64,000 nt of DNA from Dactylellina haptotyla (taxonomy: Eukaryota; Ascomycota; Orbiliomycetes; Orbiliales; Orbiliaceae): assembly GCA_031310005.1 (NCBI GenBank), contig CM062383.1, positions 2,170,001 to 2,234,000 of the forward strand, given 5' to 3'. Every line of letters begins with the position of its first letter. Within the stretch, counting starts at the first letter, position 1. The translations under genes and the position numbers were made by a program. The notes under the pieces were generated by a model, which was not told where the DNA came from, ran no database searches, and was given only the letters and a program-made list of their open reading frames with translations. Below are positions 1 to 12,435 of this stretch, piece by piece.

Positions 1-2770
1 TTGAAGGAATAAGCCGGTACAGGGTACAACTTTGACAGCAAAATCCTCTGACTTTCTGTTCCCTCTCGCAACCCAGCTGCAACTCGAGAAATTCCCCGCT
101 AGGACGTCTTGGTTTCGCCAATTGTTTCTCAGTTGATAGCGCACTTGCATGAACCTACAGGCGGTGTCCCTATTTGGTATAGAAAAGAACCGCATTAGAA
201 ATTTCTCTCAATAATTATTTCTTACCCGCGAAACTTGAAAAGGTCGATGTCAGGTCAGAGTTCCAACTGCCACCCAACGGGACACCCCTGCAAAACATCT
301 GGCGAGATATACCCATGGTGCGATCGTACATTCGCGACCGAATCTGCGAACTGCGTTCTAGCCAACAGCGCATTTCTCTCTTGCCAGCTACCGACAGGAG
401 TTCAAAGAGGTACAAGGAGACTCCCGAAAGGTACGCGCCGCGACTTTTTCCTTTTTTCAAATTCTCTGTTTTTTATCTTACCGCCCAACCGCCGCCGCTA
501 AGGCAGTTGACGATTGTTATCAGACTCCTCGATCCAAGACCTCTTTTACCTGAGCTCTTTCCCCAAGATTAAACTTTCCCCACCCTCTACTTGCTCTTCC
601 TTCTACCTTTGACTCTGTAGATACTGAAATGCAGAATCCCACTTCCTAGATGTAGTTAGATATTACATTTTCTATCCGATTGGGACGTGACCATTGGTAC
701 AAGGGCTCACCCATGCATCGAGCTTCCCGAAGCCCTAAGGCCGAGTCAGATTCTGTCTCTCCTGGTATCTCATGCAATGGTGATCTCCAGATTTGTAATG
801 GACTATTTGAAATGAGGAGTAGCATGTCGGATAGACTTTACATCCATGTCAGTGCCACGATTCCGCTCCCTAAAATCGGATCAGACGACTCACTTTCTCT
901 TTACCTCTAATCTTATGAATTCCTGAATGTTTGGCCCACTCTAGCTTCTCCATGGATCCATATCTTTCCGATCATCTCCTCATCGAGTAATATCACAAGC
1001 ATGAGAGAGGTTTTCGTCGACCAATAGGCAGTGGTTTTCGATCCCGCAGGCCAAGAAGGTTTGAATATTCAATCCGGACTCCATCAAAGCTAGCTCAATA
1101 TAGTATATTCGCTCTAATTTCTCGGCTTTTTTCTTATAAATAATTTAGCGCGACTGCCACTCGTAATAATCGGATTGGTCTGCTGCAGCACCGAATACGT
1201 ATATTGACCTAGAAAACCAAGTATTCAGTTTCGGTTCGAATATCTATTATGTCCCAAAACATCACATTACATCACGTTTTGTGGGGTTCCCTGCATCAAA
1301 TGATCCTGAATAATGGGCACATCATCAATAGCACCGTTCGATACCAATAAGAAAAAAGAGAGTCGGACTCCACAAGGCTAATCCCCACTCAGTTACTGTG
1401 AGGTATATTACAAATCAACAAGAATCAACAAGAATCCACAAATGCCATATCGTGTAAGGACGAAAGAGATGTCTTGGAGCCGAGATTTACAAGGGCCACC
1501 AAGGCCGCGCCGAACCTTTCCGAACCTTATTTCTTTCATCCGATGTAAGTGGTGCGCTTTTTGCATGGAACCCGCAAAACGGTATAAAAATAAAAATAAT
1601 AAAAATAAAATAAAGTAAAAAAGCCGATAGTAGACGAATAAATCTTGTCTGGAATACTTATTTGCCACATATGTCTTCGCGAGTTTCTACATATCACGAA
1701 ACAGAAAACTTGGCAATGTATGACGTTGGGGAACCTAAGAGGAAGAAATATAGATATCTCTGCCCTAGTTGGGATGACAGGCAGAAAGTTTCTAAGTATC
1801 AGTGCACCAAAACATGACGTGATATCGGATGGCATATGATGTGGGCATGCTCCGCACTTCGTGCGCCGCGTCTGGTTTACGAGACAAGTAGGCATGGGAC
1901 GAGGTATATAAGAATCTGAAATTAGGGCTAGCGACAAACTTTCCAGCCATCAGATCCATGATCCCAGATGGCTTTTGGCCAGATCGGATGCCAGAAGTCA
2001 ATTCCTAAAACCCGATCAGAATTGCCTTCACTGGAGATATGGGAACGGGACTCGCTCGGTTCAGCGGAGATGGCCCTAAAAATAATCATTTTATTGACAT
2101 TCGAGAAAAACAAATTTGCTTTTTGAGGCGCAAAATTCCATCAATGTATAATGTCCTCCGATATACATGTGCCGAAAATGGCCAAAAATGATAACAGAGG
2201 AAGGGCGAGAGAAAAAAAGACAATGTAACGCCACTCACGAAGAATGTGCATGTGCAGATTATGTCACGTTAGGAAACGGGATCAGACCAGAGGATCGAAA
2301 GAGGCCAGGTGAGAAGGCTTCAAAGGGGGCGGGATCGAAAATGATCGAAACCCGCCCGCAGCAGCGCACCACCCCTCACATCAGGACCGAAATGTTGAAA
2401 CAGGATGAACGCCACTAATAAGTTGGGAAATTTCTTTGCCTAAAAAACTCATCACAAAATCGAAGGACGTGCATGAACTGAACGGGAAACACCCAGCCTA
2501 AACCTCGCAAGGGCAGTAACGGAACAAAACAAAAAACCAATGAACCAGGGAAGTATCACTTTTGGAGAAGTAGCAGTAAGGTACTCCCTGAGACATCTGC
2601 AACAAAAAGATATGATCACCCCAGTTACTCCAATAAACCAAAAATTCACTCCGATCGAAAGAGACAGAAGAAGAAAAAAGAACAAGCTCCAACGACACAC
2701 GCCGGATTTCCTAATCGACAAATCAATCTTCCTCCACGGCGAGAACGAAATGAAACGAAAGAAAGTTGCT
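1..2770. other. Intergenic, no gene seen
   Basis: The only open frames are short, overlap on both strands and show no recognisable motif or splice-compatible chain. A small imperfect tandem (AATCAACAAG twice, near 1415-1435) and AT-rich stretches near 1580-1620 are present. It lies downstream of the minus-strand transcription factor that ends at 2771, so its right end should contain that gene's 3' UTR. Confidence 0.6.
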
Positions 2771-5700
2771 CTACGCAAAATTGTTCTCCCTCGAAAAATT
2801 ATCAGGAGGGATATGAAGCGATGCATGAAGAGCCTGCGTTAAGGCCGGATCCGAACCTTGTGAAACACTGGCATAAGTCCCAAATGTCTTATCCCACGCG
2901 TTCCAATCAATATTATCTCTCGACATGTCCATAAACATATCATTATTATTCCCGCTGCTGCCGTTGCTGCTCTGCGAGTCCATATTTGCACCGTGATCTT
3001 CATACTGCACCTGTGCTTGGCCAGTTTCCATGTTATACATGACCCCAGGGGCCATGATGACGGGATATCCCGATGCGTCGAGACTCACGCCGCCAATCGT
3101 ATAGCCATTGTCATAGGACATGAAGTCGTTCGGGGAGAAGGAGAAACCTCCGCCGCGGAAGTCCTGGTTCGCGTAGGATTGGTCAGGCAGGTTGTGAGGG
3201 AACCCGTGCCCTGTTGTTGTAGCTCCGTTCATCTCTGAGAAAATGGGCAAATCGTCCACGACGGAGTAATCTAAATTCTGTGACCTAGGCTGCTCTTGCG
3301 CGGTAGCAAGATTATTTGGCAAGGATACTCCCCCTCCTGGACCTACTCCCGTGTCTGATGCTGCAGCAGATGGTGCATCTGAAACGGCAATACTGCTGCC
3401 ACGTTCGGGTGGGCTCAGCGCATTGATTATCATCTGTGGGTTCGCTGTGGTCTTCTGGCCAGGTTTCCGTATGCTACGCTCAATCATCTCATCGATATCT
3501 TTCTCCGTGAGTCCTGGACCCCTCACTCGTCCGGCAGACGGTGGAGGGACCTTTCTGGCCTCTGGCTTAGCGGCGAAAGAATCGGTAGGCTTTGGAATTT
3601 GAGTCACTGGCGGGGCATAGGGGACCCCTCCGCCTCCTCTTGCGTATGCTTTAGCTCTGAATCTGGCCATCATCGCCCACGCCTCCTTGCCACCCTCCAC
3701 TAATTGACGCTGGGCCAGCGCATCGTAAGCACCAGAGGTCGAGTTCGGATTCCCATTCCCATCGGGGCCAAAAAGCTCGAAGACTTCGTCAAGTAACTTG
3801 CGGCTGGGACGGGATTCTTCAGAGGTTGGACTGTTGTACAAATCTAATAGCAAGATCATGCAACTATGAAGTGGTTGATACTATTGGTTGTTGCATTGTC
3901 AGCATTTGGAAAATCGAGGACAAGTAATCCTGCAGCAGAGACTTACTGTTCCTGGTAAGAACCAAAAATATGGACGGAATGCCGGAGAATTTGACAAAAA
4001 CAAGAATTTTCGGAGCAACCGATGGCAAGCGTGAAGAGAGCTGAGGAACACAGGTTAGTCAAATTATACCGCCCATTTGTCAAGCCAAAGCTTCAATGGA
4101 AGGCTATCTCGCAGCTGAAGCGAACAGGAAACTTACCAGTGACGGGCATTCTGCCATTGTCGGCTCAGAATTGTCCTGAGGAACGGTTGGTAGAGTACAG
4201 AGAAGCACTTATCGTACATCAAACTCAGCATCGTCCTCGCCCACCCGTTAAAGTTCTCCAGCTTCTCGGCCTCCGTCGAGTTCTCCTCATCGGGAGCACC
4301 AGGGGGCACGAAGCCCATCTCAGGAATACCTCTCGCAGGAATACGATTGATCCTCTCGTCAATCTTCGCCTGAAGGTCACAGATAATCTTACCCATCGCG
4401 TTGACGTCCTGTTTCTGCGGAACCTTTACGCTGAATAACGACGAAACAAGTCGTCTGAGGACTCTCGTAGCCTCGTATCGGCCAACCGCAGCAATCATGG
4501 CTGACGAGGATCGAGTGTTGAGCAACCCATCCGGTAAGCCCGTACAGGTATTCATCGCAGCCGCTTCATCCTTCTTGATGTCTTCGGCTGTGACTGGACT
4601 GGGCGCCCCGATATACTCGTCTTTAAGCTCGCTGACCATCTCGGTATCAAATGCAGACTCGTCACTTCCTCCGAGAGGAGGCAGACCCGTAGCGATAGCT
4701 GCCTGTACATCTAAATAAATGATATGCCACCATATACGGCGCCTAACCTCCCTTTCGACCTCGTTAAGTCCCTTGAAGCTACTCGGTTCTCTGTGCAGAC
4801 CAGCGCTCTGGGCAGCCCGCATTGCAACACCGACAAAGGCGTATGAAGTCAGCGGCTCTTCCTCTCGGATCTTGCAAGTATGTATTAGCAAGTACGCGAT
4901 TAGAGACGAGAGTGTCGGTCCGCGGGGGAAGGCGGTAACTGCGAGAGCTGCCATAGCTGCTCGGTTTAGATGGCTTATAATTATATTTCGCGTGTGTTCT
5001 TTATCCGGGAAAGCATCATTGAACTTTCGGTTCGAGATGGATAACGCTCCGGTGTATAAGACCGCGAAGAGCAAAGGTATGAACGTGGGGCTGAAAGTAA
5101 GGTTGTCAGTTGTTTCCATTTCCTTTAGCTTCCAGAATTTTGTATAGTCCTTGTTAAAAGAGGGAGCGTGCAAGAGCGGGACTACAGGATGAACACCATT
5201 CAGGAAGGCCTTGTAAAGTGCGTGTGATTGATGTTCCAGCGGAAGATATTTCAAAAACCAGACCATCTGCCTAGCCTGGTGCTCGGGAGCGAAACCAGCT
5301 TGTAATTTTGCGGCAGCACACATTGTCGAGTCTTCTGGAAGGATTTTGAGAATGCCCATATCTTTCTTAGGGTTGGTCGGTAAAGTGTGGTCGTGTTCGT
5401 TTCCTTCGTCCATAGCAGCCATGACTCTCGCCATCTCGTGGGCAGGATTGGGGATTGGTTCGACTGGCGATGTTTTGCTAGATGCGTGAGAGCCCGGTAG
5501 GCTGGTGATATGTTGGAGACCGGAAGCGTGTCCATTTGCTTGTCTTTGATCAGGAGGGTGATTGCCAGTACATTTATTTTCGTCTTCCATTAGGTTGCAA
5601 GTTTTGGGCGATTCTTCTCCGCATCCTGCCTGGTTTTCTGGCGTATCCTCATTTTGCGACTGTAGAACCTGATTGAGTTCGCTTATCTATACAGGAATAC

Positions 5701-7206
5701 TAAGCAGCTGTTCTCTCAAGAACCCTTTGGGTTTGAAATAACCATCTATGAAAAACGTACCTCGTTACTGATAAATGCCCAGAATGTGCTCCCAACATAT
5801 CTCGTTCTCCCATCTTCCTGAATACTTAGATGCCCTAACGACAAATCATCATCATCCGCCGCTTTCCCGGGCACAAGGACTCCCTGTGGACTCTTCTTCC
5901 CTCTCCGCGCTTTAGGGGTAGTAGGCACATCCCTAATTCTGGGATCGATCACATCGTCCAACTTCTCATCACCGTTTGCCCCCTGCTGTTGTTGCCCGTT
6001 GCTCGCGGCAGCCTGGTGATCGAAAATGGACGCAAGCTCCTCCATACCCTTTGACCTGAACGTCTGCCAGTTCTGCGGGATGGTGGGTGCACCGGGGATA
6101 TTTAAGGAATTGTCGAAATGGTCGTTCGGCTGCGGCGGCGGGGGTTGCGGGGGGTCGCTGAAGGGGCTCATGGGGAGGTCTTCGGTGTACGTTATGGACT
6201 CGGATGTATCCATTGCGCTTGTACTAGGGCTCCTCAGGCCACCGGGGAGCTGGATTTCCTGTCTGTGGGAGCTATAGTCACTCTGTGAGTTCTCCCACGG
6301 TGGAGGCACGGATGATCCTGGTGTGATGATGGAGGAAGGGTCGTGGCTTGTGCTACCGCGACGTTTGGTGAACGCTTGGAGGTCCTTTAGGTCCTTGAGG
6401 AGACTGTCGTGATTGAAGCTGCCCGGTGCGGGGGCACCTGAGCCGAGATAAGTTTCTCGACACCACTTGTCCACGATCTCAGCGAGCCTGCCCAGACGGT
6501 TTTCGAGCTGGTCTTCCAGACGATTGGTATTGTTGGGACCGGACTCGGTGCTGTTACTGCGGCCGATGCCACCGGGCCAGTAGGGGAGGTAGTCCCTGCC
6601 GAAGGAGTGGCGGGCGACGTCGAACCTCTGGTCGTCAGAGAAGGAGTCGGATTCCTCTGATATGGTGGCATCCGGGTGAGTTCTCTGACGCTTGTGGCCA
6701 CGCTTCTGGCCGTGGGTCTGGTTGGGGTTGAAGGGCGGAGGGGGCATGATACCACCAGCACCACCAGCACCAATGCTGCCATTGTTGGGAGGGGACTGCT
6801 GCGAGAGAGACGGTCTGCGTTCACCGGCAGAAGAAGCACCAGGACCAGCATCCTTAGCGATCTGAGAGTTGTCGCTCCACTCGCAGGGGACGCCCATCTT
6901 TGCGCAGCCGCCGCAGACAGGGTGCTGGCGGTCACATTTGACCTTTCGGCGGCGGCAGGAGTGGCAGATGTGCTGGGCCCTGTTACGGTGGATCTGCTTG
7001 GCCGGGCCCTGAGAGCGCGAGGGCGACGCTGTCGCTGGGGACGCACTCGAGGCAGCTGCGGGTGCGGGTGCGGGCTGCTGTTGCTGTTGCTGCTGCTGCG
7101 GTTGCGGTTGCTGCGACATGACGGAGGACGAGGAGGAGGGGGAGACGAGGTCCGGAGGAGGCATGTCGGAGTAGCCGCGGCCGTTGAGAATCTGCGATAT
7201 CGACAT
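2771..7206 (-). CDS. Zn2Cys6 transcription factor with fungal MHR domain
   Basis: Nuclear DNA-binding regulator; its target pathway is not recognisable from sequence. Four exons join in frame: 7206-5761, 5686-4137, 4040-3947 and 3880-2771, giving 1399 aa. The N-terminus has a poly-Gln/Pro-Ala stretch (about residues 32-60). A canonical zinc cluster follows, with Cys81, 84, 91, 98, 101 and 108 (CHSCRRRKVKC...CGGCAKMGVPC). A conserved motif at the exon 1/2 junction (YVGSTFWAFISNE, then ISELNQ) leads into the middle homology region, which includes YLPLEHQSHALYKAFLNGVHPV and RRIWWHIIYLD. The short third exon encodes a Cys/His- and Phe-rich segment ending FWFLPGT. The C-terminal 370 residues are low-complexity, Asn/Gly/Ser-rich, and probably an activation region. 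It is divergent from the PP2C gene across about 1.1 kb. Introns are 74, 96 and 66 bp. The start is the first ATG of the open frame. Confidence 0.93.
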
Positions 7207-8322
7207 GCCCGAATTCGATGATATTATTTACTATTATAGAATTACAAAACGATGCCAGCAACGGTCCCTCTTTCCTTTGGCGGTTTCACAAGTTGGGGCG
7301 GCCACTTTGATGCTTAATAATCGGATTTCTGGTTGTTTCGCCTCGAGCCGGACCTTTTTCCTTCATCAGATGAAATGCACGAGCGGGTGGAGCCAACCAG
7401 CCAGCCAGGTACGTGGGTAGCTAGTTGGGTCGGTCGAGTTCCGAGTTCCGAGTTCCGAAGCACGAAGTCGACGATCGTAGAGATTCCCTTTGGATATATC
7501 TGCCGGGTGGATTGCAGATGTGGAGTTTTACGAGGTCAGGATCGAGATGTCCGTCAGTTAACTAGTCAACGGGGGGGCGTGAGTGGGCGAGTTGTGAAGG
7601 AGAGCCCGGGTGCAGAGCTTGCCGACGAGCCACCTCAACGAAGCCCCAATCAGCGTCTTACGGTGGGTATATATAGTTACTTTGTGCACGCACGCAATTA
7701 TCTCGAACGGACTGGAATAAATATAATATAATATATAAAGGTGCCTGGGATATTCCTGTCTGTCGATGGAGATACATGTACGGCCGGCAAGTGGTTCAGG
7801 CTGGTGCGAGTCGGCTAATTAAAGAGCTGGCAACCAAGCAAGCTAAGCTGCAGCCGGACCTTCCAAGAATCGCTACAACAGCCATCTTTCCGGCGAGGCG
7901 GGGCGGAGATCAGTAAGCTCTGAGATCCGTTCCCTCGTCTCTCGCTCGTACGGGCAGACAGACTCGGTCAGATCCCATCAAGACCCAAATCGCTTGTGGC
8001 ATTTGAAATGCAGAGTGCATTGCAGCTACTAAACGAGGCCGTCCGTTCTGACTGGCTCCATCCCACCCGCCGCTCGTTGCCCTTCCCTCCCTCCTCTCCC
8101 CCAAAAGACCCAATCCCGCCTCCCGTCACCGATTCCCCTGACAAATTCGACTATTTTTATATTCTCATTACGCTTCGATACCTCACGCCGGAGCTCGTCC
8201 GCCCCAGCTCGCATGGTCTCTGCTGTGTACGCGCACATACCGTACGCTCGCTCTCTCGCTTCTAAATTCTGTCGCTGCCGGACGGGAGCTGTGGTGGTGC
8301 AACCGACCTCAACAACTTTTTG
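7207..8322. promoter_or_regulatory. Divergent promoter region, transcription factor / PP2C
   Basis: About 1.1 kb separates the start codons of two divergently transcribed genes and must hold both promoters and 5' leaders. It includes a three-copy 7-bp tandem (CGAGTTC, 7435-7455), an AT-rich ATATAA stretch near 7718-7738, and CT-rich tracts around 8085-8115 typical of fungal transcription start regions on the PP2C side. No single factor site stands out. Confidence 0.5.
7435..7455. repeat. Three-copy 7-bp tandem CGAGTTC
   Basis: Three perfect head-to-tail copies of CGAGTTC, followed by a partial fourth (CGAAG). They sit in the shared promoter between the Zn2Cys6 factor and the PP2C gene, about 230 bp upstream of the factor's ATG. 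This could be replication slippage or a clustered binding site; nothing further can be said from one sequence. Confidence 0.8.
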
Positions 8323-10005
8323 ATGCCGGCACTCAACAACGCCGCGAAGTGGGGGTTGAAAGACACTTACAGTAAGCATCTCGTCCTGATCCCATATATA
8401 GATGGGTGTATATATATATAAATATATATCATCTCATCTTATCTACATATATGCGTGTAAAGAATACTTATTAATTGCCGGTGAGCAGACTTCATCTCGT
8501 CCTACTTCGGAGGTAGGCTGCCCAAACGCCTACGCGCGGCGGGGCACCAGCGTCACCGCTTCCATGCCGGACGCTACCACCAGGCCCGCGGCTTCCACGA
8601 CTACTTTGTCCAGGCCGTGCCCCCCTCCTCCCAGCACCCGGACCGCCAGGAGAAACAATACGTCCGCATCCCTTTGAAGTCCGCCAAGCACCATTTCGGT
8701 GTCTTCACCTCCCGCGGCGAGCGTGGCTACAACGAAGATACCTGGCAGGCCGGCATAATCGACCTTCCGGCCTTTGGTGATGGCAGGACCCATACGCCCT
8801 CCAAGGGCCCCGTCGTCCACGACCCGGACCACCCCTTAAACTCCGTCTTCTTCTTCGGGATCTATGACGGCCACGGGGGGGATGTCTGCTCCAGGTTCTT
8901 GCAGAAATACCTGCACGACTATCTCGAGGCCACATCCAAGGCCTTCGGTCTTCAGCAACCCCCTACCCCGCCAAAGCCGATCTCTAAAAACGAGCTGCAG
9001 CACATGCAGACCTCCCTCAACGACTCCTGGCGGCAGACCGTGGGTGGGTACTTCCGTAGGTTCAAGCCAGACTACGATTCCTCCCATGACCACCTGGGCA
9101 ACAAGCTCGAAAAACCAAAGCCCCGAAATATCCACGAAGAACAACCGCCCACTATCGAGAATCTGCTGGCCTATAGCTTCCTGAAAGCAGATCTGGACTT
9201 TATTAGCGGCGAGGGAAAAGCATCCTACCTCGCGCAGAAGCCGCAACCCGTTGCCCGAGACGACGACGCTGACCCGGCCATCTACGAGCTCCAAACCGCA
9301 TTAGACGACGTAAACGGCTCCTATACGACGCCACCGCTCAACTCGATCAAGCGGTCCGAAGTGATTTCCTTCCGCGGCGGATCGACGTGCTCTCTGGCGC
9401 TGGTGTCCATGCCGGAAGGCGAGAACCCGTCCATTCCGTTCTGGCACCCGCACGCCGAACCGACAATACTAACCGCCCACATCGGGGACACCAGGATCGT
9501 TGTCTGCGATGTAGCAGGGCGGCCCTACCCGCTTACAACGAACCACCACCCGTCGTTACCCACGGAGTCCAAACGACTACGACGATACGCGGCATCCTTC
9601 GTCACGGACTCCTTCGGCGAGGAACGCTTCGGGGTGCTAGCGAACACCCGCGCGTTCGGTGACGTCCGCCAGAAGCGACTAGGCGTGTCTGCTGAACCGG
9701 AAATATGTCGGTTGACGGTCCGGAATAAAGGCGAGTTCTCGTTCATGGTGTTGATGACGGATGGGATTAGTGGGACGCTGAGCGATCAGGAGGTGGTGGA
9801 TATCGTCGCGGACTGCAAGACACCAGATGAGGGCGCCAGGGCGTTGGTGGATTTTGCGTGCACGGTTACCAAAGAAGGTGATAATGCGAGTGCCATGGTG
9901 GTGAGATTGGGCGGATGGGAGAAGAGAGCACCGGGTGATAACACTCGGGATCTCAGGCAGTATCGAAAGAAGGAGGCAGAGCAGGTCCGGTCGAGGAGGA
10001 TGTAG
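8323..10005 (+). CDS. PP2C-family protein phosphatase (PTC6-like)
   Basis: Mn/Mg-dependent Ser/Thr phosphatase. Two exons, 8323-8371 and 8489-10005, give 521 aa. The large frame has no true ATG at its left end: the codon at 8617 is GTG. It continues upstream in frame to a splice acceptor at 8488, and joining to ATG 8323 gives MPALNNAAKWGLKDTYN. An in-frame stop at 8263 excludes further unspliced extension. PP2C motifs appear in order: NEDTW (about residue 98), GIYDGHGGD (about 141-149, metal-binding Asp), FRGGSTCSLALVS, AHIGDTRIVVCD, NTRAFGD, MTDGISGTLSD and DNASAMVV. The insert between the DGHGG and GGSTC motifs is long, as in yeast Ptc6, the mitochondrial PP2C involved in pyruvate dehydrogenase regulation and mitophagy. 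The basic N-terminal stretch (RLPKRLRAAGHQRHR) would suit a mitochondrial protein, but the targeting is inference. A further upstream coding exon cannot be excluded. Confidence 0.9.
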
Positions 10006-10449
10006 AGTTTTAGAAGCCGTTGTGCTTTTCAATGCAATGCGCAATAGCACGAGTTTTTGCTTTCTGTTTCGTCAATTGGTCCTTTTTTAAATTATTATTA
10101 TTATTATTTTATATGGAGTTCAAAAGCCTTTTCTTAGTTGATAAACTAAATATATATCAAATGCGATAACGACAACTGTTAAGAGTCATCCGTCCTTCCG
10201 TTCTCGTCCGCGGCCAATTAAGCACTCACCGCGGCAGCTATAATACGGTGCCAATATAACGTCCGACGTCGGTGCGGGCTTGCTGTCGGCTAATTGACGG
10301 GCGCTGCAACACACGCGACAATTGCTCGATTCAGACGGCCGATGTTATCGCTCGCCGCTAGCATATAACAGCAGCATGGCATCTCTTCGGCCAACTCTCC
10401 GACCACCTCCCGCTGGCATCATTCCTCATCGCTGACCAGACCGATAGCA
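10006..10449. other. Intergenic, PP2C 3' end and sideroflexin promoter
   Basis: An AT-rich tract with an ATT triplet run (about 10090-10112) suits the PP2C 3' UTR. The segment from 10200 onward, with CT-rich sequence just before 10449, is the likely sideroflexin promoter and leader. No other feature seen. Confidence 0.5.
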
Positions 10450-11717
10450 ATGGCACCGCAAGAGCTGCCTTCGTCGCGCCACGACCTCTCGACCTACTGG
10501 GGCCGGGTCAAGCATTCCGCTGATATCTCGGACCCAAGGTTCGCCTCCCTCTACTAAAACCCATGGCGTTGGAGGTTCTTCTTAACTAACAATCCTAACA
10601 ATAGAACGCTGTTCACATCCGGGGTGCAACTCCAGCAGGCGATAACCCTCCTCAAGGGCTACAAGTCCGGCGATGTATCTGTCAACAAGCCGGACGGTCC
10701 GTCAATGGACGATGTCTGGGCTGCGAAAAAGATCGTCGACTCCACCATCCATCCTGGTACGACATCCTCCACCCCATATATTCTCGAACCGCAATAACTA
10801 ATTGAAAAATAATCATGGAACAACAGATACGGGTGAACCGGTCTTCCTGCCCTTCCGAATGAGCTGCTTCGTGCTTTCCAATCTGATCGTCACCGCGGGA
10901 ATGCTTCAACCGGGCTTAGGGGTACCGTCACCCCACATCAGTATTCTATAACAACCCCTCACCACTAACGATATCGAGATATAGACGACAGGCACCCTCC
11001 TCTGGCAGATAGCAAACCAGTCTCTAAACGTCGCAATCAACACCTCTAACGCCAACAAATCCTCCCCGCTCTCCACATCTGACCTCGCAACCTCCTTCGG
11101 CCTGGCCGTCACCGCCTCCTGCGGTGTAGCCCTGGGTCTCAACGCCATAGTTCCCAGACTCAAGCGCGTCACCCCTTCCACCCGCCTAATCCTCAGCCGC
11201 CTGATTCCCTTCGCGGCCGTCGCCTCGGCAGGCGTGGTCAACGTCTTCCTCATGCGCGGCGGCGAGATCAGAAAGGGAATAGATGTCTACATACCCAAAG
11301 ACAAGAGCGGGACAGGGGAGCCTGAGAGTCTGGGGAAGAGTAAGAAAGCGGCGATGCTAGCGGTTGGCGAGACAGCGTTCAGCCGTGTGATGAATGCGAC
11401 GCCGATTATGGTTATCCCGCCGTTGATTCTTGTCCGGTTGCAGAACGGGTGGTTGAAGAACCGACCTGGTTGGACTATTCCTACGAACTTAGGTATGGCT
11501 TGCAATATTTCCTTTTATATATATTAGAAACATAATGTGTTAATACGGATAAATCACTTTAGGGTTGATCTTTGCGACATCGATATTCGCGCTACCGTTG
11601 GCACTGGGGGCGTTTCCGCAACGGCAGTCGATAGACGTAGGCAGCTTGGAAGACGACATTCAGGAAAAGGCGGCGAAGCGCGGGATCTCCATCCTGGAGT
11701 TCAACCGTGGGATATGA
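10450..11717 (+). CDS. FSF1: Sideroflexin, mitochondrial inner-membrane carrier
   Basis: Member of the sideroflexin/tricarboxylate-carrier family; human SFXN1 imports serine into mitochondria, and the yeast homologue is Fsf1. Five exons, 10450-10538, 10605-10756, 10827-10921, 10985-11492 and 11563-11717, join in frame to 332 aa, close to the family's usual 320-330. The hallmark HPDTGEPVFLPFRMS spans the exon 2/3 junction. The N-terminal DLSTYWGRVKHSADISDPR, the central WQIANQSLNVAINTSNAN motif, and several hydrophobic segments (for example around FGLAVTASCGVALGLN and RLIPFAAVASAGVVNVFLMRGGEI) are typical. The C-terminus ends ALPLALGAFPQ...ISILEFNRGI. All introns are GT-AG and 55-70 bp. It is convergent with nothing and is followed by xanA on the same strand. 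Confidence 0.96.
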
Positions 11718-12435
11718 TATAAAACTTCTTCAGTACATATTAACTTTGGTATAGGATGTATCTATCAGAGGCGACTCTTGCATATCAATATACGTTTTTT
11801 TTTTTTTTTTTTTACATACATGTGTGCCTATCCTGTGCTCCTAGATCTGATAAGCTGAGCCGATTGACAAGAAAAGAAAAGAAAAAATTAGAGTTTTTTT
11901 TTTTCTCCGAGAGAAATCTTAGGCATTATCTAGAGCTCTTTACGCTTGATGCTTTCTATCTACGCAATGTTTTACGTCAGATGGGTGTTCCTGCGCTCCC
12001 GCAGATAAGGATGTGGTGTTTTTGCCGCGGAAAATACATCGGTCGGGAGACTGGGTGCTGGAGGCGTGGGGGAGCGGCCGTTCCCGACGGTGGCATGGTC
12101 CGAACACCAGGCGGATTTGGCGGGGCGGCGGACGGCATGTTGGTCCCGGTTCGGTGTGTTGTGGCGTAGGCTGTTCGATGGGATTCGTTATCAGGAACAG
12201 GTATCGAATCGAATCTTAAACTTCACGACTGGGATTTACGGTATTGGTATTGGCGCGCAGGTGTATAAAGATGGCCGGAATCCTGCTGGGAGATCTATTT
12301 CTATTCTCCATAGACGGAACAATCTAGCCAAGGCATAACGACTGACGAATACTTCGAACTATAAACAGCCACTCTACACACACATATATATATATCTTCT
12401 GAACTTCAATTCTGAACTTCAAGAGAAAAATCAAA
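11718..12435. promoter_or_regulatory. xanA upstream region with three GATA-type sites
   Basis: This interval holds a T19 tract (11795-11813), three HGATAR motifs (TGATAA 11848-11853; AGATAA on the minus strand at 11926-11931; AGATAA 12003-12008), a GC-rich patch at about 12000-12210 that is open in several frames, and a 2x13-bp tandem directly before the xanA ATG. GATA factor AreA and the purine regulator UaY control xanA in Aspergillus nidulans. I see no TCGG-N6-CCGA UaY site here, so only the GATA part is sequence-supported, and such short motifs occur by chance. Confidence 0.4.
12397..12422. repeat. Tandem 2x13-bp repeat TTCTGAACTTCAA
   Basis: Two perfect adjacent copies of TTCTGAACTTCAA end 13 bp before the xanA start codon, directly after an alternating TA tract. 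They therefore lie in the 5' leader or at the transcription start. Confidence 0.85.

Noticed and set aside
8213-8322. Upstream ATG frame before the PP2C gene, as a possible mitochondrial presequence
   Set aside because: The frame (MVSAVYAHIPYARSLASKF...) ends in a stop overlapping the ATG at 8323 and has no donor that leads into the PP2C exon. The short 8323-8371 exon gives the correct phase instead.
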